Source: Vreelandella olivaria
GTDB taxonomy: Bacteria; Pseudomonadota; Gammaproteobacteria; Pseudomonadales; Halomonadaceae
Assembly (NCBI RefSeq): GCF_023507745.1
Contig: NZ_JALPZO010000112.1
Coordinates: forward strand, 124,001-188,000
Direction: 5' to 3'
Length of the DNA: 64,000 nucleotides
Shown here: positions 9,383 to 18,982 of the stretch, piece after piece
Layout: each line of letters opens with the position of its first letter
Numbering within the stretch: position 1 is the first letter of the stretch
Made by a program: the position numbers and the translations under genes
Notes under the pieces: generated by a model
Databases searched by the model: none
Seen by the model: only the letters and a program-made list of their open reading frames with translations
What the model was told of the DNA's origin: nothing

Positions 9383-10018
9383 ATGATGGAAAACCCCTGG
9401 CGTCAGCGCTGGCAAGAGGGGCGTATTGGCTTTCACCTGTCTGAGACGCACCCTGCGTTGGCCCATTACTGGCCAGCGTTAGGTGTGACTCCGGGCGCCA
9501 AAGTGCTGGTGCCTTTATGCGGCAAAAGCCTGGATATGCGCTGGTTGGCTGAACAAGGGCATCCAGTGCTGGGTATTGAGCTGGCGCCAGAAGCGATCGA
9601 GCAGTTTTTGGCCCAGCGAAGTGGTGGTGTTTCCCGCTATACCCAGGCAGGCTTTGATGTGTCCCGCCAGGGCAATGTTGAATTATGGTGCGGTGATTTC
9701 TTCCATTTACACATTCAGCAAGCGGCAGAGGTTGGCGCGTTTTATGACCGTGCCTCGCTGATAGCGCTCCCTCTGGCTACCCGGGAGCGCTATGTGTTCC
9801 ATCTGGCACAGTTAGTACCGCCAGGAGCGCGTGGTCTGTTGGTAAGCCTAACCCATGACGGAGGGGATACGGGGCCTCCTTTTAGTGTTTCTGACAGTGA
9901 AATTGAACGTCTATTAACGCCGAATTTTCGAGTTGAGCTACTGGAGAACGGGGAGCCAGATGAACGGGAGCGGCATGAAAGCGTTTGGGCGCTGGAGCGG
10001 CGCGGGCCACGCATATAG
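9383..10018 (+). CDS. tpm: Thiopurine S-methyltransferase
   Basis: About 211 residues with the TPMT signature: WRQRWQEGRIGFHLSE at the N-terminus, VLVPLCGKSLDMRWLAEQGHPVLGIEL forming the SAM-binding motif I region (given here in part: VPLCGKSLDM), and WCGDFF. Bacterial members methylate thiopurines and detoxify tellurite or selenium compounds. Start chosen at ATG 9383, which follows GAGAGG by 6 bases; an in-frame GTG at 9377 lies inside that ribosome binding site and ATG 9386 is an alternative. Convergent with the YajG-like lipoprotein gene. Confidence 0.9.
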   Translation: MMENPWRQRWQEGRIGFHLSETHPALAHYWPALGVTPGAKVLVPLCGKSLDMRWLAEQGHPVLGIELAPEAIEQFLAQRSGGVSRYTQAGFDVSRQGNVELWCGDFFHLHIQQAAEVGAFYDRASLIALPLATRERYVFHLAQLVPPGARGLLVSLTHDGGDTGPPFSVSDSEIERLLTPNFRVELLENGEPDERERHESVWALERRGPRI

Positions 10019-10051
10019 CAAGCCCGCGCTGCCAAATGACCGATTGATGAT

Positions 10052-10645
10052 TTATCGAGCGAGCAGTTGGCCCAGCTCCGGGTCGCTGAATGCACGGTTC
10101 AATCCATCGCTTAACAGGTCGTTCAGCATACGGGTATTGGCGTCTTCCCCTGGCTTAATAGCATAGCCCTGGGTGCGGCGTGAGGTGTAAGTACCCGTAT
10201 AGGTGGTGCCTTTATTCTGTGCGATGGCCCGAAACACCCCTTCAATACGTGCTTCATCCACTAATGGTTGGCCGCTATCACCCCGTGCATAGTTCAGGCT
10301 GGCTAGCTCAAGTTTTAACGAAGGACGACCCTGGGCAGCTTCACGGGTTGGATTAAAGCCCATTTCGCGTACGGCGCGCTCAGCTTCTTCCTGTAATCTC
10401 GGAATCAGTTCGTGGCTGTTAACGGTGATCTGTGCCGTTGACATACTGCCGCCGGAACGCGTACCGATGACTTCGCTCTCCCTGGCATCTACAGCGACCA
10501 CGGTGACCTGTTGCCCTGAGCCGGTTTGAGGCACACTGGCACTGCGTTCGGGGCTAAGCTGAAGGTATTGAGGGCTTGCACAGCCTGCTAACAAAACGCC
10601 AGCCAGCAGCGCTCCAGACAGGCGTAAAAAATGACGCCGACGCAT
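10052..10645 (-). CDS. YajG-like lipoprotein
   Basis: A 197-residue protein from the ATG at 10645. Its N-terminus is MRRRHFLRLSGALLAGVLLAGCASP, i.e. a type II signal with lipobox LLAGC, so it is expected to be lipid-anchored in the envelope. The body resembles the YajG family (the VTVVAVDARESEVIGTRSG region and the late SRRTQGYAIKPGEDANTRMLND segment). The function of YajG is not established. An upstream in-frame ATG at 10735 would hide the signal peptide and is rejected. It lies downstream of the cysTWA unit on the same strand, with a gap of 162 bases from the cysA stop. Confidence 0.8.
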   Translation of the reverse strand: MRRRHFLRLSGALLAGVLLAGCASPQYLQLSPERSASVPQTGSGQQVTVVAVDARESEVIGTRSGGSMSTAQITVNSHELIPRLQEEAERAVREMGFNPTREAAQGRPSLKLELASLNYARGDSGQPLVDEARIEGVFRAIAQNKGTTYTGTYTSRRTQGYAIKPGEDANTRMLNDLLSDGLNRAFSDPELGQLLAR

Positions 10646-10807
10646 ATGATTCTCCACTATAGTCGCATGGTCAAAGGCAATGGCTTTTTTAGAGCGCGAA
10701 GCGACATTATGCAAAAATACGTGTTTCGACAACACGCTGGTTTAATTTGTATGACTGCTCTGGCATTAGTATAGCGTCCAGTGCGCCGATGGGTAAGGCG
10801 CCAGCCT

Positions 10808-11902
10808 TTATGCTGCGCGACCTTGCTTCGCTGGCGCTTTAGTGTCCTCCTTAAAACGGTGCCAGTGGCGTGGGTGGGCAAAGAGGCGCTGTCCCCGGCT
10901 CATCTCCAAACGCTCAAAGTCTGCATGGCGTACCGTTGCCAGCCAGGGCTTGACCAGCCAGTCTGCTTCCAGCTCGACGCGTACCTCCGCTCCCACGGGT
11001 GAAATAGCGGTGATCGTAACCGGTAAATGGCTCTCGGCACTGGGTTGTTCTGTCAGCCTGATTTCATGGGGACGTAGCAACAACTCTTCGTCGCCATTGG
11101 GAAGATCGACGTTAAGATGAGCATCGCCGCAGGTGAGCACACCGTTGTGCACTTTGCCTTCAAGGTGATTAACATCCCCCAGGAATTCAAACACAAAACG
11201 GTTTTTCGGTGAGCGGTAGAGTGTGTCAGGAGTGTCGATTTGCTCAATCCGGCCATTGCTCATTACCACCACGCGGTCAGAAAGCTCAAGGGCCTCTTCC
11301 TGGTCGTGGGTAACGAAGACGCTGGTGAAGTTAAGCTCGTCGTGCAGGCGGCGCAGCCAGCGGCGCAAGTCCTGGCGCACTTTGGCATCCAGCGCCCCGA
11401 ACGGTTCATCCAGCAACAACACATCTGGTTCAACCGCTAGCGCGCGGGCGAGCGATACACGCTGCTGCTGCCCGCCAGAAAGCTGTGCAGGTAAGCGGTT
11501 GGCCAGATGCTGTAGTTGTACCATTTCCAGCAATCTAAATACCCGCGCGCGAATCTCGCCACTGGAGGGGCGGCGCTTTTTCGGCATGACGGTAAGGCCG
11601 AATGCCACATTGTCGTACACGCTCATATGGCGGAATAGCGCGTAGTGCTGAAAAACAAAGCCGATACGACGGTCACGCACGTGTACGTTGGTGACGTCGC
11701 GGTCGCCAAACAGGATTTTACCCGCCTGTGGAGAGCGGTCTGCACTCTCCAGGCCAGCAATAATCCTGAGTAAGGTGGTTTTCCCCGAACCTGAAGGGCC
11801 AAGCAAGCCCACCAGTTCGCCTTCGTGAATATCCAGGTTAATCGGCTCAAGTGCCTGGGTACTGCTAAAGTGCTTGGCAATATTTTGCAGGCGAATACTC
11901 AT
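10808..11902 (-). CDS. cysA: Sulfate/thiosulfate ABC transporter ATP-binding protein
   Basis: A 364-residue ABC ATPase. Walker A is [11 protein letters not shown], the Q-loop VFQHYALF, the signature [15 protein letters not shown], Walker [13 protein letters not shown], and the switch histidine is in [13 protein letters not shown]. The C-terminal part (about 240-350) is a TOBE-type regulatory domain as in CysA. It energises sulfate/thiosulfate uptake by CysT-CysW at the inner membrane. The ATG overlaps the cysW stop by one base (TAATG), so translation is coupled; a longer in-frame start inside cysW is less likely. Last gene of sbp-cysT-cysW-cysA. Confidence 0.95.
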   Translation of the reverse strand: MSIRLQNIAKHFSSTQALEPINLDIHEGELVGLLGPSGSGKTTLLRIIAGLESADRSPQAGKILFGDRDVTNVHVRDRRIGFVFQHYALFRHMSVYDNVAFGLTVMPKKRRPSSGEIRARVFRLLEMVQLQHLANRLPAQLSGGQQQRVSLARALAVEPDVLLLDEPFGALDAKVRQDLRRWLRRLHDELNFTSVFVTHDQEEALELSDRVVVMSNGRIEQIDTPDTLYRSPKNRFVFEFLGDVNHLEGKVHNGVLTCGDAHLNVDLPNGDEELLLRPHEIRLTEQPSAESHLPVTITAISPVGAEVRVELEADWLVKPWLATVRHADFERLEMSRGQRLFAHPRHWHRFKEDTKAPAKQGRAA

Positions 11903-12726
11903 TAAAATGCCTCCCGGCGCGACGCGCGCCATTCCAGGCCTGCCTTGGCCGCAAGAGATAACAGGGCAATTAAAGCCAGTAGTGCGGCGCTGGCAAATGC
12001 CCCCACGGCGTTGTAGTCCTGGTAGAGTTGCTCAAGGTGCAGGGGCAGTGTATTGGTTTGCCCACGGATAGCGCCTGAAACCACCGATACCGCGCCAAAT
12101 TCACCTACTGCGCGTGCATTGGTAAGGATAATGCCATATAGCAGTGCCCAGCGAATGTTAGGCAATGTAACGCGCCAAAAGGTGGTCCAGCCGGATGCCC
12201 CCAGGGTAACGGCCGCTTCTTCTTCACGTGAGCCCTGGGCCTGCATCAGTGGGATGAGTTCCCGTGCCACAAAAGGACAGGTGACGAAGATGGTGACCAT
12301 TAAAATGCCCGGCCAGGCAAACATTAACTGAATGTCATGGGTGTCGAGCCAACTGCCAATCCAGCCGTTACGCCCGTATAGCAGTAAGTAAATAAGGCCT
12401 GCTACCACCGGTGAAACAGCAAATGGAATATCAATCAGTGTTTGCAGCACACGCCGTCCGGGAAAGCTGAACCGGGTCACCAGCCATGCCAGCGCGACGC
12501 CAAATACCAGGCATACCGGGATGGTCAGGAGTGCGATCATTAACGTCAAACCGATGGCGTGCAGGGTAAAGTGGTTACTAACGTTAGACCAGAATACCGC
12601 AACGCCCTGGGAAAACGCCTGAGCAAAGATAGCGATTAAAGGCAGCAGCAAAAAGAGCGCCGAGAGCAAAAGTGCTGCGCTGATTAATAAACGCCGAACA
12701 TGGGGCGCATCACCAATTCTGCGCAT
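11902..12726 (-). CDS. cysW: Sulfate ABC transporter permease CysW
   Basis: A 274-residue integral membrane protein with about six hydrophobic segments and the permease EAA loop [20 protein letters not shown] (about 167-186), which contacts the ATPase. It also shows [17 protein letters not shown], typical of CysW. Together with CysT it forms the membrane channel for sulfate. Its start touches the cysT stop (shared base at 12726) and its stop touches cysA, so the three are translationally coupled. Confidence 0.95.
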   Translation of the reverse strand: MRRIGDAPHVRRLLISAALLLSALFLLLPLIAIFAQAFSQGVAVFWSNVSNHFTLHAIGLTLMIALLTIPVCLVFGVALAWLVTRFSFPGRRVLQTLIDIPFAVSPVVAGLIYLLLYGRNGWIGSWLDTHDIQLMFAWPGILMVTIFVTCPFVARELIPLMQAQGSREEEAAVTLGASGWTTFWRVTLPNIRWALLYGIILTNARAVGEFGAVSVVSGAIRGQTNTLPLHLEQLYQDYNAVGAFASAALLALIALLSLAAKAGLEWRASRREAF

Positions 12727-13580
12727 TAACCTTTTCCTCCATGCAATCGGCGTACAAAGCGACCCTGCCAGATATTGATCAGCAGCAGCAGGGTAAGGGA
12801 TACGAATAGCACAACCGATGCAACGGCAGAGGCGCCGGCGTAGTCGTACTCCTGCAGCTTGACGAAAATCATCAATGCTGTGATTTCAGTCTCATAGGGC
12901 ATATTGCCGGCGATAAAAATAATCGCGCCGAATTCGCCCAGCGAACGAACGAAGGCAAGCCCGGTCCCCGTGACCAGCGCAGGCCACAGATGAGGCATGA
13001 TGACGCGGCGAAAGGCCACGCCATCAGTGGCGCCCAGGGACATAGCGGCTTCGTCCACTTCTGCTGGCAGGTCTTCCAGTACAGGTTGTACGGTACGCAC
13101 CACAAAGGGAATGCTGGTAAACGCCATGGCTAGCGCAATACCCACCCAGGTGTAAGCGACCTGGAAACCCAGTGGCTCCAACAGGCCACCCATCCAGCCG
13201 CTGCCAGCATACAGCGTCGCCAGAGTAATGCCTGCCACTGCCGTTGGCAGTGCGAAGGGAAGGTCCATGAGTGCATCCAGCAGACGTTTACCCGGAAACT
13301 CATAGCGCACCAGTACCCAGGCCATCAGTAACCCGAACACTGCGTTCACTACGGCAGCAACCGCAGCAGCGCCTATGGTGACCATATAGCTGGCGACCAC
13401 GCGGCCTTCGCTGATAATGGCCCAGTATTGGGCAAGACTCAGCCCCGCCAGCTGACCAAATAATCCGGTGATCGGTAGTAGTAGTACCAGCGAGATAAAC
13501 AGCACGCTGATACCCATAGATAGGCCAAAGCCCGGCAGCACTCGTGTGCTGCCGGGCCGCCATATTGCTAGTTGGCGCAT
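12726..13580 (-). CDS. cysT: Sulfate ABC transporter permease CysT (CysU)
   Basis: A 284-residue inner-membrane permease with six or so membrane helices, the EAA loop DEAAMSLGATDGVAFRRVI (about 186-204) and LGEFGAIIFIAGNMPYETEI, which is characteristic of CysT/CysU. The N-terminal RPGSTRVLPGFGLSMGI is also family-typical. It pairs with CysW. The gene starts 9 bases after the sulfate-binding protein gene on the same strand. Confidence 0.95.
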   Translation of the reverse strand: MRQLAIWRPGSTRVLPGFGLSMGISVLFISLVLLLPITGLFGQLAGLSLAQYWAIISEGRVVASYMVTIGAAAVAAVVNAVFGLLMAWVLVRYEFPGKRLLDALMDLPFALPTAVAGITLATLYAGSGWMGGLLEPLGFQVAYTWVGIALAMAFTSIPFVVRTVQPVLEDLPAEVDEAAMSLGATDGVAFRRVIMPHLWPALVTGTGLAFVRSLGEFGAIIFIAGNMPYETEITALMIFVKLQEYDYAGASAVASVVLFVSLTLLLLINIWQGRFVRRLHGGKG

Positions 13581-13589
13581 GGGTTTCCG

Positions 13590-14642
13590 TTAACGACGTT
13601 GCAGTTGATCAAGTAGGGCACCGCCTTCAAAGTGTGTTTCCATTGCTTCTTCCCAGCTACCGAAAACATCCTCAACCTTGAACAGCTCAGTTTCCGGGAA
13701 CTGATCTGCAAATTCCTCAACTACCGTCTCGTTGTGGACCCGGTAGTTGAAGCTGGCCAACAGCCGTTGTGCCTCCTCGCTATACAGGTATTCCAAGTAG
13801 CTTTGGGCCAGGTCGATGTTTCCGTTACGCTCGGCATTCTGGGCAACAACAGCGACAGGGAACTCGGCCAGTACGCTCATCGGTGGCACGATAACTTCAT
13901 AGTCGTCGCTGCCGTACTCACTGCGAATGTTATTAACCTCAGACTCAAAGCTGATCAGCACATCGCCGATGCCGCGTTCGATAAAGCTGGTAGTGGCACC
14001 CCGGCCGCCGGTATCAAATACCGCCACGTTGCGCAGGAAGGTACGCATGAAGTCCTGTACCTGCTCGTCGTCACCGTCAAACTCATCTTCGGCAAACCCC
14101 CATGCCGCTAGATAGGTGTAGCGAGCATTGCCAGAGGTTTTTGGATTAGGGAAAACAATACTAACGTCTTCTTTTACCAGATCATCCCAGCTTTCAATGC
14201 CTTTGGGGTTATCTTTGCGTACCAGAAAAGCCGTAGTGGAATAATAGGGTGACGCATTATTCTCAAGTGCTTCCTGCCAATCTTCATTAACCAGACCTGC
14301 ATCGGCGAGTACCTGGACATCGGTGACCTGATTAAATGTCACCACATCGGCACGCAGGCCTTGCAGGATAGCGCGTGCCTGAGCAGACGAACCACCGTGT
14401 GACTGGCTAATGGAAATTTCTTCGCCATGCTCTTCCTGCCACCATGCCTGAAACTCCGGGTTAATCGCGGCGAATAGTTCACGAGCGATATCGTAAGAGG
14501 AGTTCAACAGTTCCCGCTCCTGTGCCATGGCCGTGCCGGAAGCCATTGTGCCTGCAACCGCTGAGCTCAGTGTGATGGCGAGCAGGCTGCGGCGGAAACG
14601 TGTACGTAACAAAGTTGGTAAAGACCATGTTGGTAGAGGCAT
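13590..14642 (-). CDS. sbp: Periplasmic sulfate-binding protein
   Basis: A 350-residue protein with an N-terminal signal (cleavage likely after GTAMAQ, about residue 40) and family motifs [55 protein letters not shown] and [20 protein letters not shown], all typical of Sbp/CysP. It captures sulfate or thiosulfate in the periplasm and hands it to CysT-CysW. It is the first gene of the importer operon; a candidate -10 (TATAAC, minus strand, 14690-14695) lies about 50 bases upstream, next to a palindrome. CysB control is expected from family knowledge; cysB lies at 38.7 kb. Confidence 0.93.
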   Translation of the reverse strand: MPLPTWSLPTLLRTRFRRSLLAITLSSAVAGTMASGTAMAQERELLNSSYDIARELFAAINPEFQAWWQEEHGEEISISQSHGGSSAQARAILQGLRADVVTFNQVTDVQVLADAGLVNEDWQEALENNASPYYSTTAFLVRKDNPKGIESWDDLVKEDVSIVFPNPKTSGNARYTYLAAWGFAEDEFDGDDEQVQDFMRTFLRNVAVFDTGGRGATTSFIERGIGDVLISFESEVNNIRSEYGSDDYEVIVPPMSVLAEFPVAVVAQNAERNGNIDLAQSYLEYLYSEEAQRLLASFNYRVHNETVVEEFADQFPETELFKVEDVFGSWEEAMETHFEGGALLDQLQRR

Positions 14643-14697
14643 AGCAGGCTCCTTGAATCCGAAGGCGATCAGGTCGCAATGGCACTAAGGTTATACC

Positions 14698-14744
14698 TGT
14701 AATTGTGGAATTACAATTGTGTTTTATATTCTTTTTAAGAATAT
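14698..14744. promoter_or_regulatory. Two inverted repeats in the sbp/rpe divergent promoter region
   Basis: The first is TGTAATT-GTGG-AATTACA (14698-14715), which on the minus strand sits immediately upstream of the TATAAC candidate -10 of sbp, that is, in the promoter spacer. The second is ATATTCTT-TTT-AAGAATAT (14726-14744), a perfect 8-base-arm repeat. Either could be an operator. No regulator can be assigned from sequence alone; CysB sites are poorly conserved and do not clearly match. Confidence 0.4.
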
Positions 14745-14847
14745 GTGTGTATGGCTTCACAAGCTGTGCCGGGTCTGTGGAGATAGGGCTTCACGAGTGG
14801 CTCTGGTAAGATATGCGGCTCTCCTTTCGTTAACCAAGGATCGCGAT

Positions 14848-15549
14848 ATGACCGCTGCGCAGGATTTTTTGATTGCCCCTTCGATTCTCTCCGCTAACTT
14901 TGCGCGGCTTGGCGAGGAGGTCGACAATGTATTGGCCGCTGGTGCTGATATTGTCCACTTTGACGTTATGGATAATCATTATGTGCCCAACCTGACCATC
15001 GGACCGATGGTATGCAAGGCATTGCGCCAGCATGGCGTTACGGCGCCCATTGATGTGCATCTGATGGTGAAGCCGGTCGACCGGATGATTAGTGACTTTA
15101 TTGAGGCAGGGGCAAGCTACATCACCTTCCATCCCGAGGCGTCTGAGCACATCGATCGCTCTTTGCAACTGATTCGTGATGGTGGTTGTAAAGCGGGGCT
15201 GGTGTTTAACCCGGCGACACCACTTTCATACCTGGATTACGTGATGGATAAGATTGATATGGTGTTGTTGATGAGCGTTAACCCTGGCTTTGGTGGCCAG
15301 TCGTTCATCCCTGGTACGCTGGACAAGCTGCGTGAGGCGCGGGCACGCATTGATGCTTCTGGTCTCCCAATTCGCCTGGAAATTGATGGCGGGGTGAAAG
15401 TGGATAACATTGCAGAAATTGCCGACGCCGGTGCTGACACCTTCGTGGCTGGCTCTGCCATCTTCAATGCTCACCAGACTAACGACCCCTACGGTTACGA
15501 TACTGTCATCCAGCAACTGCGTACCGAGCTGGCCAAGCGAAACGGCTAA
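14848..15549 (+). CDS. rpe: Ribulose-phosphate 3-epimerase
   Basis: A 233-residue TIM-barrel enzyme of the pentose phosphate pathway, interconverting ribulose 5-phosphate and xylulose 5-phosphate. Visible motifs are [58 protein letters not shown] and [11 protein letters not shown]; these contain the metal-binding His/Asp residues and the phosphate-binding glycines. Start ATG at 14848 with AAGGA about 9 bases upstream; the reading frame stays open further upstream but lacks family similarity there. Often linked to gph and trpE/G in proteobacteria, as seen here with ndh and psaA-like genes inserted between. Confidence 0.96.
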   Translation: MTAAQDFLIAPSILSANFARLGEEVDNVLAAGADIVHFDVMDNHYVPNLTIGPMVCKALRQHGVTAPIDVHLMVKPVDRMISDFIEAGASYITFHPEASEHIDRSLQLIRDGGCKAGLVFNPATPLSYLDYVMDKIDMVLLMSVNPGFGGQSFIPGTLDKLREARARIDASGLPIRLEIDGGVKVDNIAEIADAGADTFVAGSAIFNAHQTNDPYGYDTVIQQLRTELAKRNG

Positions 15550-15558
15550 GTTACCTGT

Positions 15559-16857
15559 TCAATGCAGTTTCATACGGGGTTTTAGGTAACGGTTTAGCTT
15601 ATCGACCAGCCACGCCAGCCCCGTTTTCGGTGCACCATGAATAGAGAGCTGATGCATACGGTAAAGCGATGCATAAGCTTGTCGCGCCAGCCAGCCTTCC
15701 AAAAATAAGCCACGAGACGCGGAGCTGCGCATCAGGTTTCCTACTGCATCATAGCGGGCAAGGGATACCAGCGAGCCGTGGTCGCGGTATTTAAATGTAT
15801 GGAGCGGTTTGCCTGCCAGCAGATTGGTAAGGTTTTTGGCCAGGACTTTCGACTGCTGATGCGCTGCCTGGGCACGGGGAGGCACTGTACCGTCTTCCCC
15901 CTGAGGGCAGCTGGCGCAATCGCCTATAGCAAAAATATACGGATCATCCACGCTCTGTAGGGTTTGCTTGACGTTGATTTGGTTTTTCTTGTTCGCCGTC
16001 AGGCCCAGTTCTGCCAGTAAAGGCGGCGCTTTTATGCCCGCTGCCCAAACGTTAAGGTCAGTTTCGATGACTTCACCACCCTCGGTGACGAGCCGGTACT
16101 CCTGAGCCTCCTGAATAGCGGTATTCACATGGATTTTGACCCCCAGATTCTCCAGCTCTTGCTGAACAGTCTGGCTGATTCTTTCTGATAGACCAGGTAG
16201 CAGGCGCGGTGCGGCTTCTATCAAGTGCACACTAATATTTTGATTATCAATGGCAGTGACGCCATAGGCATTGAGCAGGCGCGTAGCATCCAACAGCTCC
16301 GCAGATAGCTCTACACCGGTTGCGCCGCCGCCCACGATACCAATAGTGAGTATGGTGTGCTGGCGCAATTTGGGGTCGGTGTAGCGCAAAAACGTGTTGA
16401 TCATATCCCGCTGAAACGCTTTGGCCTGCTGGGGAGAATCCATAAAATGGCAGTTTTCAGCCACCCCCTTGGTACCGAAATCGTTTGATACGCTGCCCAG
16501 GGCCAGTACCAGATAGTCGTAGGTTATCTCCCTGGCGGGGAGCACTTCTTCACCCTCTTCATCCAGAATCGGTGCCAAGTGGATCACTTTTTTCTCGCGG
16601 TCCAAGCCGTTTAAAGAACCGCGCTGGTATCGATAGTAGTGAGCCGATGAGTGCCCGCGGTAACTCACTTCATCCATACTGGAGTTCAGCACCCCAGTGG
16701 CGAGTTCGTGTAACAGTGGCTTCCACACATGGGTGACGTTACGATCCAGTAATACGATTTCTGCGCGCTTCTTTTTGCCTAATGTATGCCCAAGACGTGT
16801 CGCGAGGGCAAGTCCACCTGCACCGCCACCAACAATCACAATTCGTGGAATGGCCAT
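15559..16857 (-). CDS. ndh: Type II NADH dehydrogenase (NDH-2)
   Basis: A 432-residue flavoprotein. It has the N-terminal FAD-binding IVIVGGGAGGLALATRLG, a second dinucleotide fold GIVGGGATGVELSAELLD for NADH, and the family segment YIFAIGDCAS. NDH-2 passes electrons from NADH to quinone without pumping protons, at the inner face of the cytoplasmic membrane. Start ATG at 16857 is preceded by AAGGAG about 6 bases upstream; a longer in-frame extension to 17034 is rejected because it lacks similarity and would overlap gph. Convergent with rpe. Confidence 0.94.
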   Translation of the reverse strand: MAIPRIVIVGGGAGGLALATRLGHTLGKKKRAEIVLLDRNVTHVWKPLLHELATGVLNSSMDEVSYRGHSSAHYYRYQRGSLNGLDREKKVIHLAPILDEEGEEVLPAREITYDYLVLALGSVSNDFGTKGVAENCHFMDSPQQAKAFQRDMINTFLRYTDPKLRQHTILTIGIVGGGATGVELSAELLDATRLLNAYGVTAIDNQNISVHLIEAAPRLLPGLSERISQTVQQELENLGVKIHVNTAIQEAQEYRLVTEGGEVIETDLNVWAAGIKAPPLLAELGLTANKKNQINVKQTLQSVDDPYIFAIGDCASCPQGEDGTVPPRAQAAHQQSKVLAKNLTNLLAGKPLHTFKYRDHGSLVSLARYDAVGNLMRSSASRGLFLEGWLARQAYASLYRMHQLSIHGAPKTGLAWLVDKLNRYLKPRMKLH

Positions 16858-17007
16858 TATGCTCTCCTTGGCTAATGTAGCCTCAGCATAGAAGCTTATG
16901 CAGCGTATGACGAGTAGGTAACGCTGTGCTGAGAAGGTAAGATAACTGAAAACTTCAGGTGCAAACAGCTGAACGATATCGATACGTCCACTTAGGGAGC
17001 AGGCCGC

Positions 17008-17676
17008 GTGCATTCCATCTTGCAGGGTAAGCACTTAATTACATTCGATTTAGATGGCACCTTAATCGACTCGGTACCGGATTTGGCAGTGGCCGTCCGG
17101 AAAGCTCTACACGAAGTAGCACTGGCGGCACCAGACGAGGATGCTGTGCGTGACTGGGTGGGCAACGGCGCCCAGGTGTTGATGGAGCGTGCGCTACGCT
17201 GGGCATTAAATAGCGCTCCGGAAGAGAGCCTGCAAACCGCCGCCTATGAGGCTTTTATGCGCCACTATGGAATGGCGCCCAATGCCTTGACCCAGCTTTA
17301 CCCAGGAGTAGAGCAGGCACTCCGTGCATTGAATGGTGAAGGGTATCGCTTGGCGCTGGTTACCAATAAACCTAAGCGGTTTATTGCGCCTATCCTGAGC
17401 CATTTTGAGCTATTGCCGCTGTTTACACTGTGCATTGGTGGTGACACTCTCAGCGAGAAAAAGCCGAGCCCGATACCGCTTCTGCATGTGGCGAACCAGT
17501 TGGATATCTCCCCCTCAGCCAGTGTGATGGTCGGTGATTCCCAGCACGATATCGTGGCTGGAAAAGCAGCGGGATTCACGACTATTGCGCTGCCGTATGG
17601 GTATAACCATGGGGAGCCGATCCAATCCAGCCAACCCGACCTACTGATCGCATCACTTGTAGAACTGGTTGAGTAA
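17008..17676 (+). CDS. gph: Phosphoglycolate phosphatase
   Basis: A 222-residue HAD-superfamily phosphatase. The nucleophile motif is FDLDGTLIDS (about 12-21), motif II is LVTNKP, and the metal-binding motif is VMVGDSQHDIVAGKAAG. It removes 2-phosphoglycolate, which arises for example from DNA repair. The start is GTG at 17008 following AGGGAGCAGG. Convergent with the metal-binding protein gene, 20 bases away. Confidence 0.92.
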   Translation: MHSILQGKHLITFDLDGTLIDSVPDLAVAVRKALHEVALAAPDEDAVRDWVGNGAQVLMERALRWALNSAPEESLQTAAYEAFMRHYGMAPNALTQLYPGVEQALRALNGEGYRLALVTNKPKRFIAPILSHFELLPLFTLCIGGDTLSEKKPSPIPLLHVANQLDISPSASVMVGDSQHDIVAGKAAGFTTIALPYGYNHGEPIQSSQPDLLIASLVELVE

Positions 17677-17696
17677 GTAGGTTGTGTGCCTGTTGG

Positions 17697-18611
17697 CTAC
17701 TCCGCACGGGCCCCACCCAAGGCTTCATGTAATTGTTCGGCATTATGACGCAGCATCGCCGGGTAGTTATAGGCAGGGCCGTCTGGCTCCCCTAAGGTAT
17801 CCACGTATAGTGGGCCACCCAGCTTTATTCCGGTTTCTCTGGCAAGTGAGTCCATATGGATAAAAGGCACGGTACTTTCATAAAACAGGGCTGGTGGACG
17901 CTTCTCCGTTAACCGCCTGCTCATTGACTCCATCGCCTGGGCACTACCTAACGTTTCATGATTGACGCCCCAGATGGAGGCGTACTCAAATTGGTAAGCC
18001 TGGGCGAAGTAGCTCATGCCAGCCTCGCTGGTATAGAGCACGCGATTGGTTTGGGGAATACCTTGCAAGCGCTCCTGTAAACGCTGATCCAGTAGTGCGA
18101 GGGCCTCATGCGCTTCCTCCGCCCGTGCGTTAAAAGCCTCTGCCTTCTCTGGATAATGCTCAATCAGTGTTTGCGCAATCACATCAATGTAAGCGGCAGC
18201 TCCCTTCGGGTCCATCCACATATGGGGATCAGGACTGCCTTTGTATTGCCCCGTCATAATCGCTAGCGGTGTGTAATCAGCTTTTTCGGCAAGTGCGGTA
18301 AGGGTCAGGCCATCGTCGGCCATTGCTTCAACATGGCGTATCCAGGGCTCTAAGCCAAAGCCGTTATAAAAAATGATATCGGCTTCTTCAATAGCCAGCA
18401 CATTGGGAGGTGTCAATTCCCAGCGGTGTACATCTTCGCCGATTGGTACGATGGTTGTAATGCGTACATCATTACCTGCAACACGTTTGACCAGATCCTC
18501 TATCACCGAAAAGGAGACAATAACCTTTAGCGACGAGGCGGCGAATGCCTGTGGGGAAGTAACCAGGGTGATAAATAAGAGCGCGATTACCCAGATTGCC
18601 CGCTTGTCCAT
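17697..18611 (-). CDS. Metal ABC transporter substrate-binding protein (ZnuA/PsaA family, orphan)
   Basis: A 304-residue protein with a signal peptide (1 to about 25, ending AFAAS) and the fold of cluster A-I metal-binding proteins. Probable ligands are the His in EDVHRWELTP (about 62), the His in SPDPHMWMDP, the Glu in TSEAGMSYFA and the Asp in LYVDTLGE. The His-rich loop of typical zinc-binding ZnuA is absent, which leans toward manganese or iron, though this is not decisive. No permease or ATPase gene is adjacent, so its transporter partners must lie elsewhere. Divergent from trpG. Confidence 0.88.
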   Translation of the reverse strand: MDKRAIWVIALLFITLVTSPQAFAASSLKVIVSFSVIEDLVKRVAGNDVRITTIVPIGEDVHRWELTPPNVLAIEEADIIFYNGFGLEPWIRHVEAMADDGLTLTALAEKADYTPLAIMTGQYKGSPDPHMWMDPKGAAAYIDVIAQTLIEHYPEKAEAFNARAEEAHEALALLDQRLQERLQGIPQTNRVLYTSEAGMSYFAQAYQFEYASIWGVNHETLGSAQAMESMSRRLTEKRPPALFYESTVPFIHMDSLARETGIKLGGPLYVDTLGEPDGPAYNYPAMLRHNAEQLHEALGGARAE

Positions 18612-18982
18612 GCCACGCTCCTAACCTATTAAAAATGATGATAAATAATAAAGATTGTCCATGCCCGATGCTAGCTTGACTAGAGCAAATGCCAGTGACC
18701 ACCTTTGGTCTTTAATAGCGAGTTACGTCCAGGCATTGGCTTCACCTCTATAGGACAACACGCTACAGATAGACATGCCGACGCATAAAATGTTGCTAAA
18801 GCGGAGCCTGATGCCTCATTAGCTTAGTCTCTTGGCCGGGGTATGTCGTTTTCCTGCTGGTGTAGTTGGTTGCCCTGGGTGCTTGACGCGATGTTCGTTA
18901 ACATCACCTCTGCAAGCATCCCCAGGGTTGGGGTATCATCCCGGGAGTGCGTTTCGATCAATGTAACGGAGTAAGCGGGGCG
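18612..18982. other. Intergenic region between metal SBP and trpG
   Basis: No gene was found in this 371-base stretch. It holds an AT-rich block (18628-18652, with ATGATGATAAATAATAA) just upstream of the metal-binding protein gene, loosely like a Fur-type box but too degenerate to call. On the trpG side there is a TTGACG (18883-18888) followed directly by the inverted repeat GATGTT-CGTT-AACATC (18890-18905). No trp leader peptide with Trp codons and no attenuator was recognised. Confidence 0.4.

Noticed and set aside
18628..18652. Possible Fur box upstream of the metal-binding protein gene
   Set aside because: Only loosely AT-rich with ATGATGATAAATAAT; it lacks the dyad symmetry of a Fur or Zur site.
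18890..18982. Trp attenuator before trpG
   Set aside because: No short leader frame with tandem Trp codons and no terminator/antiterminator pair were seen.
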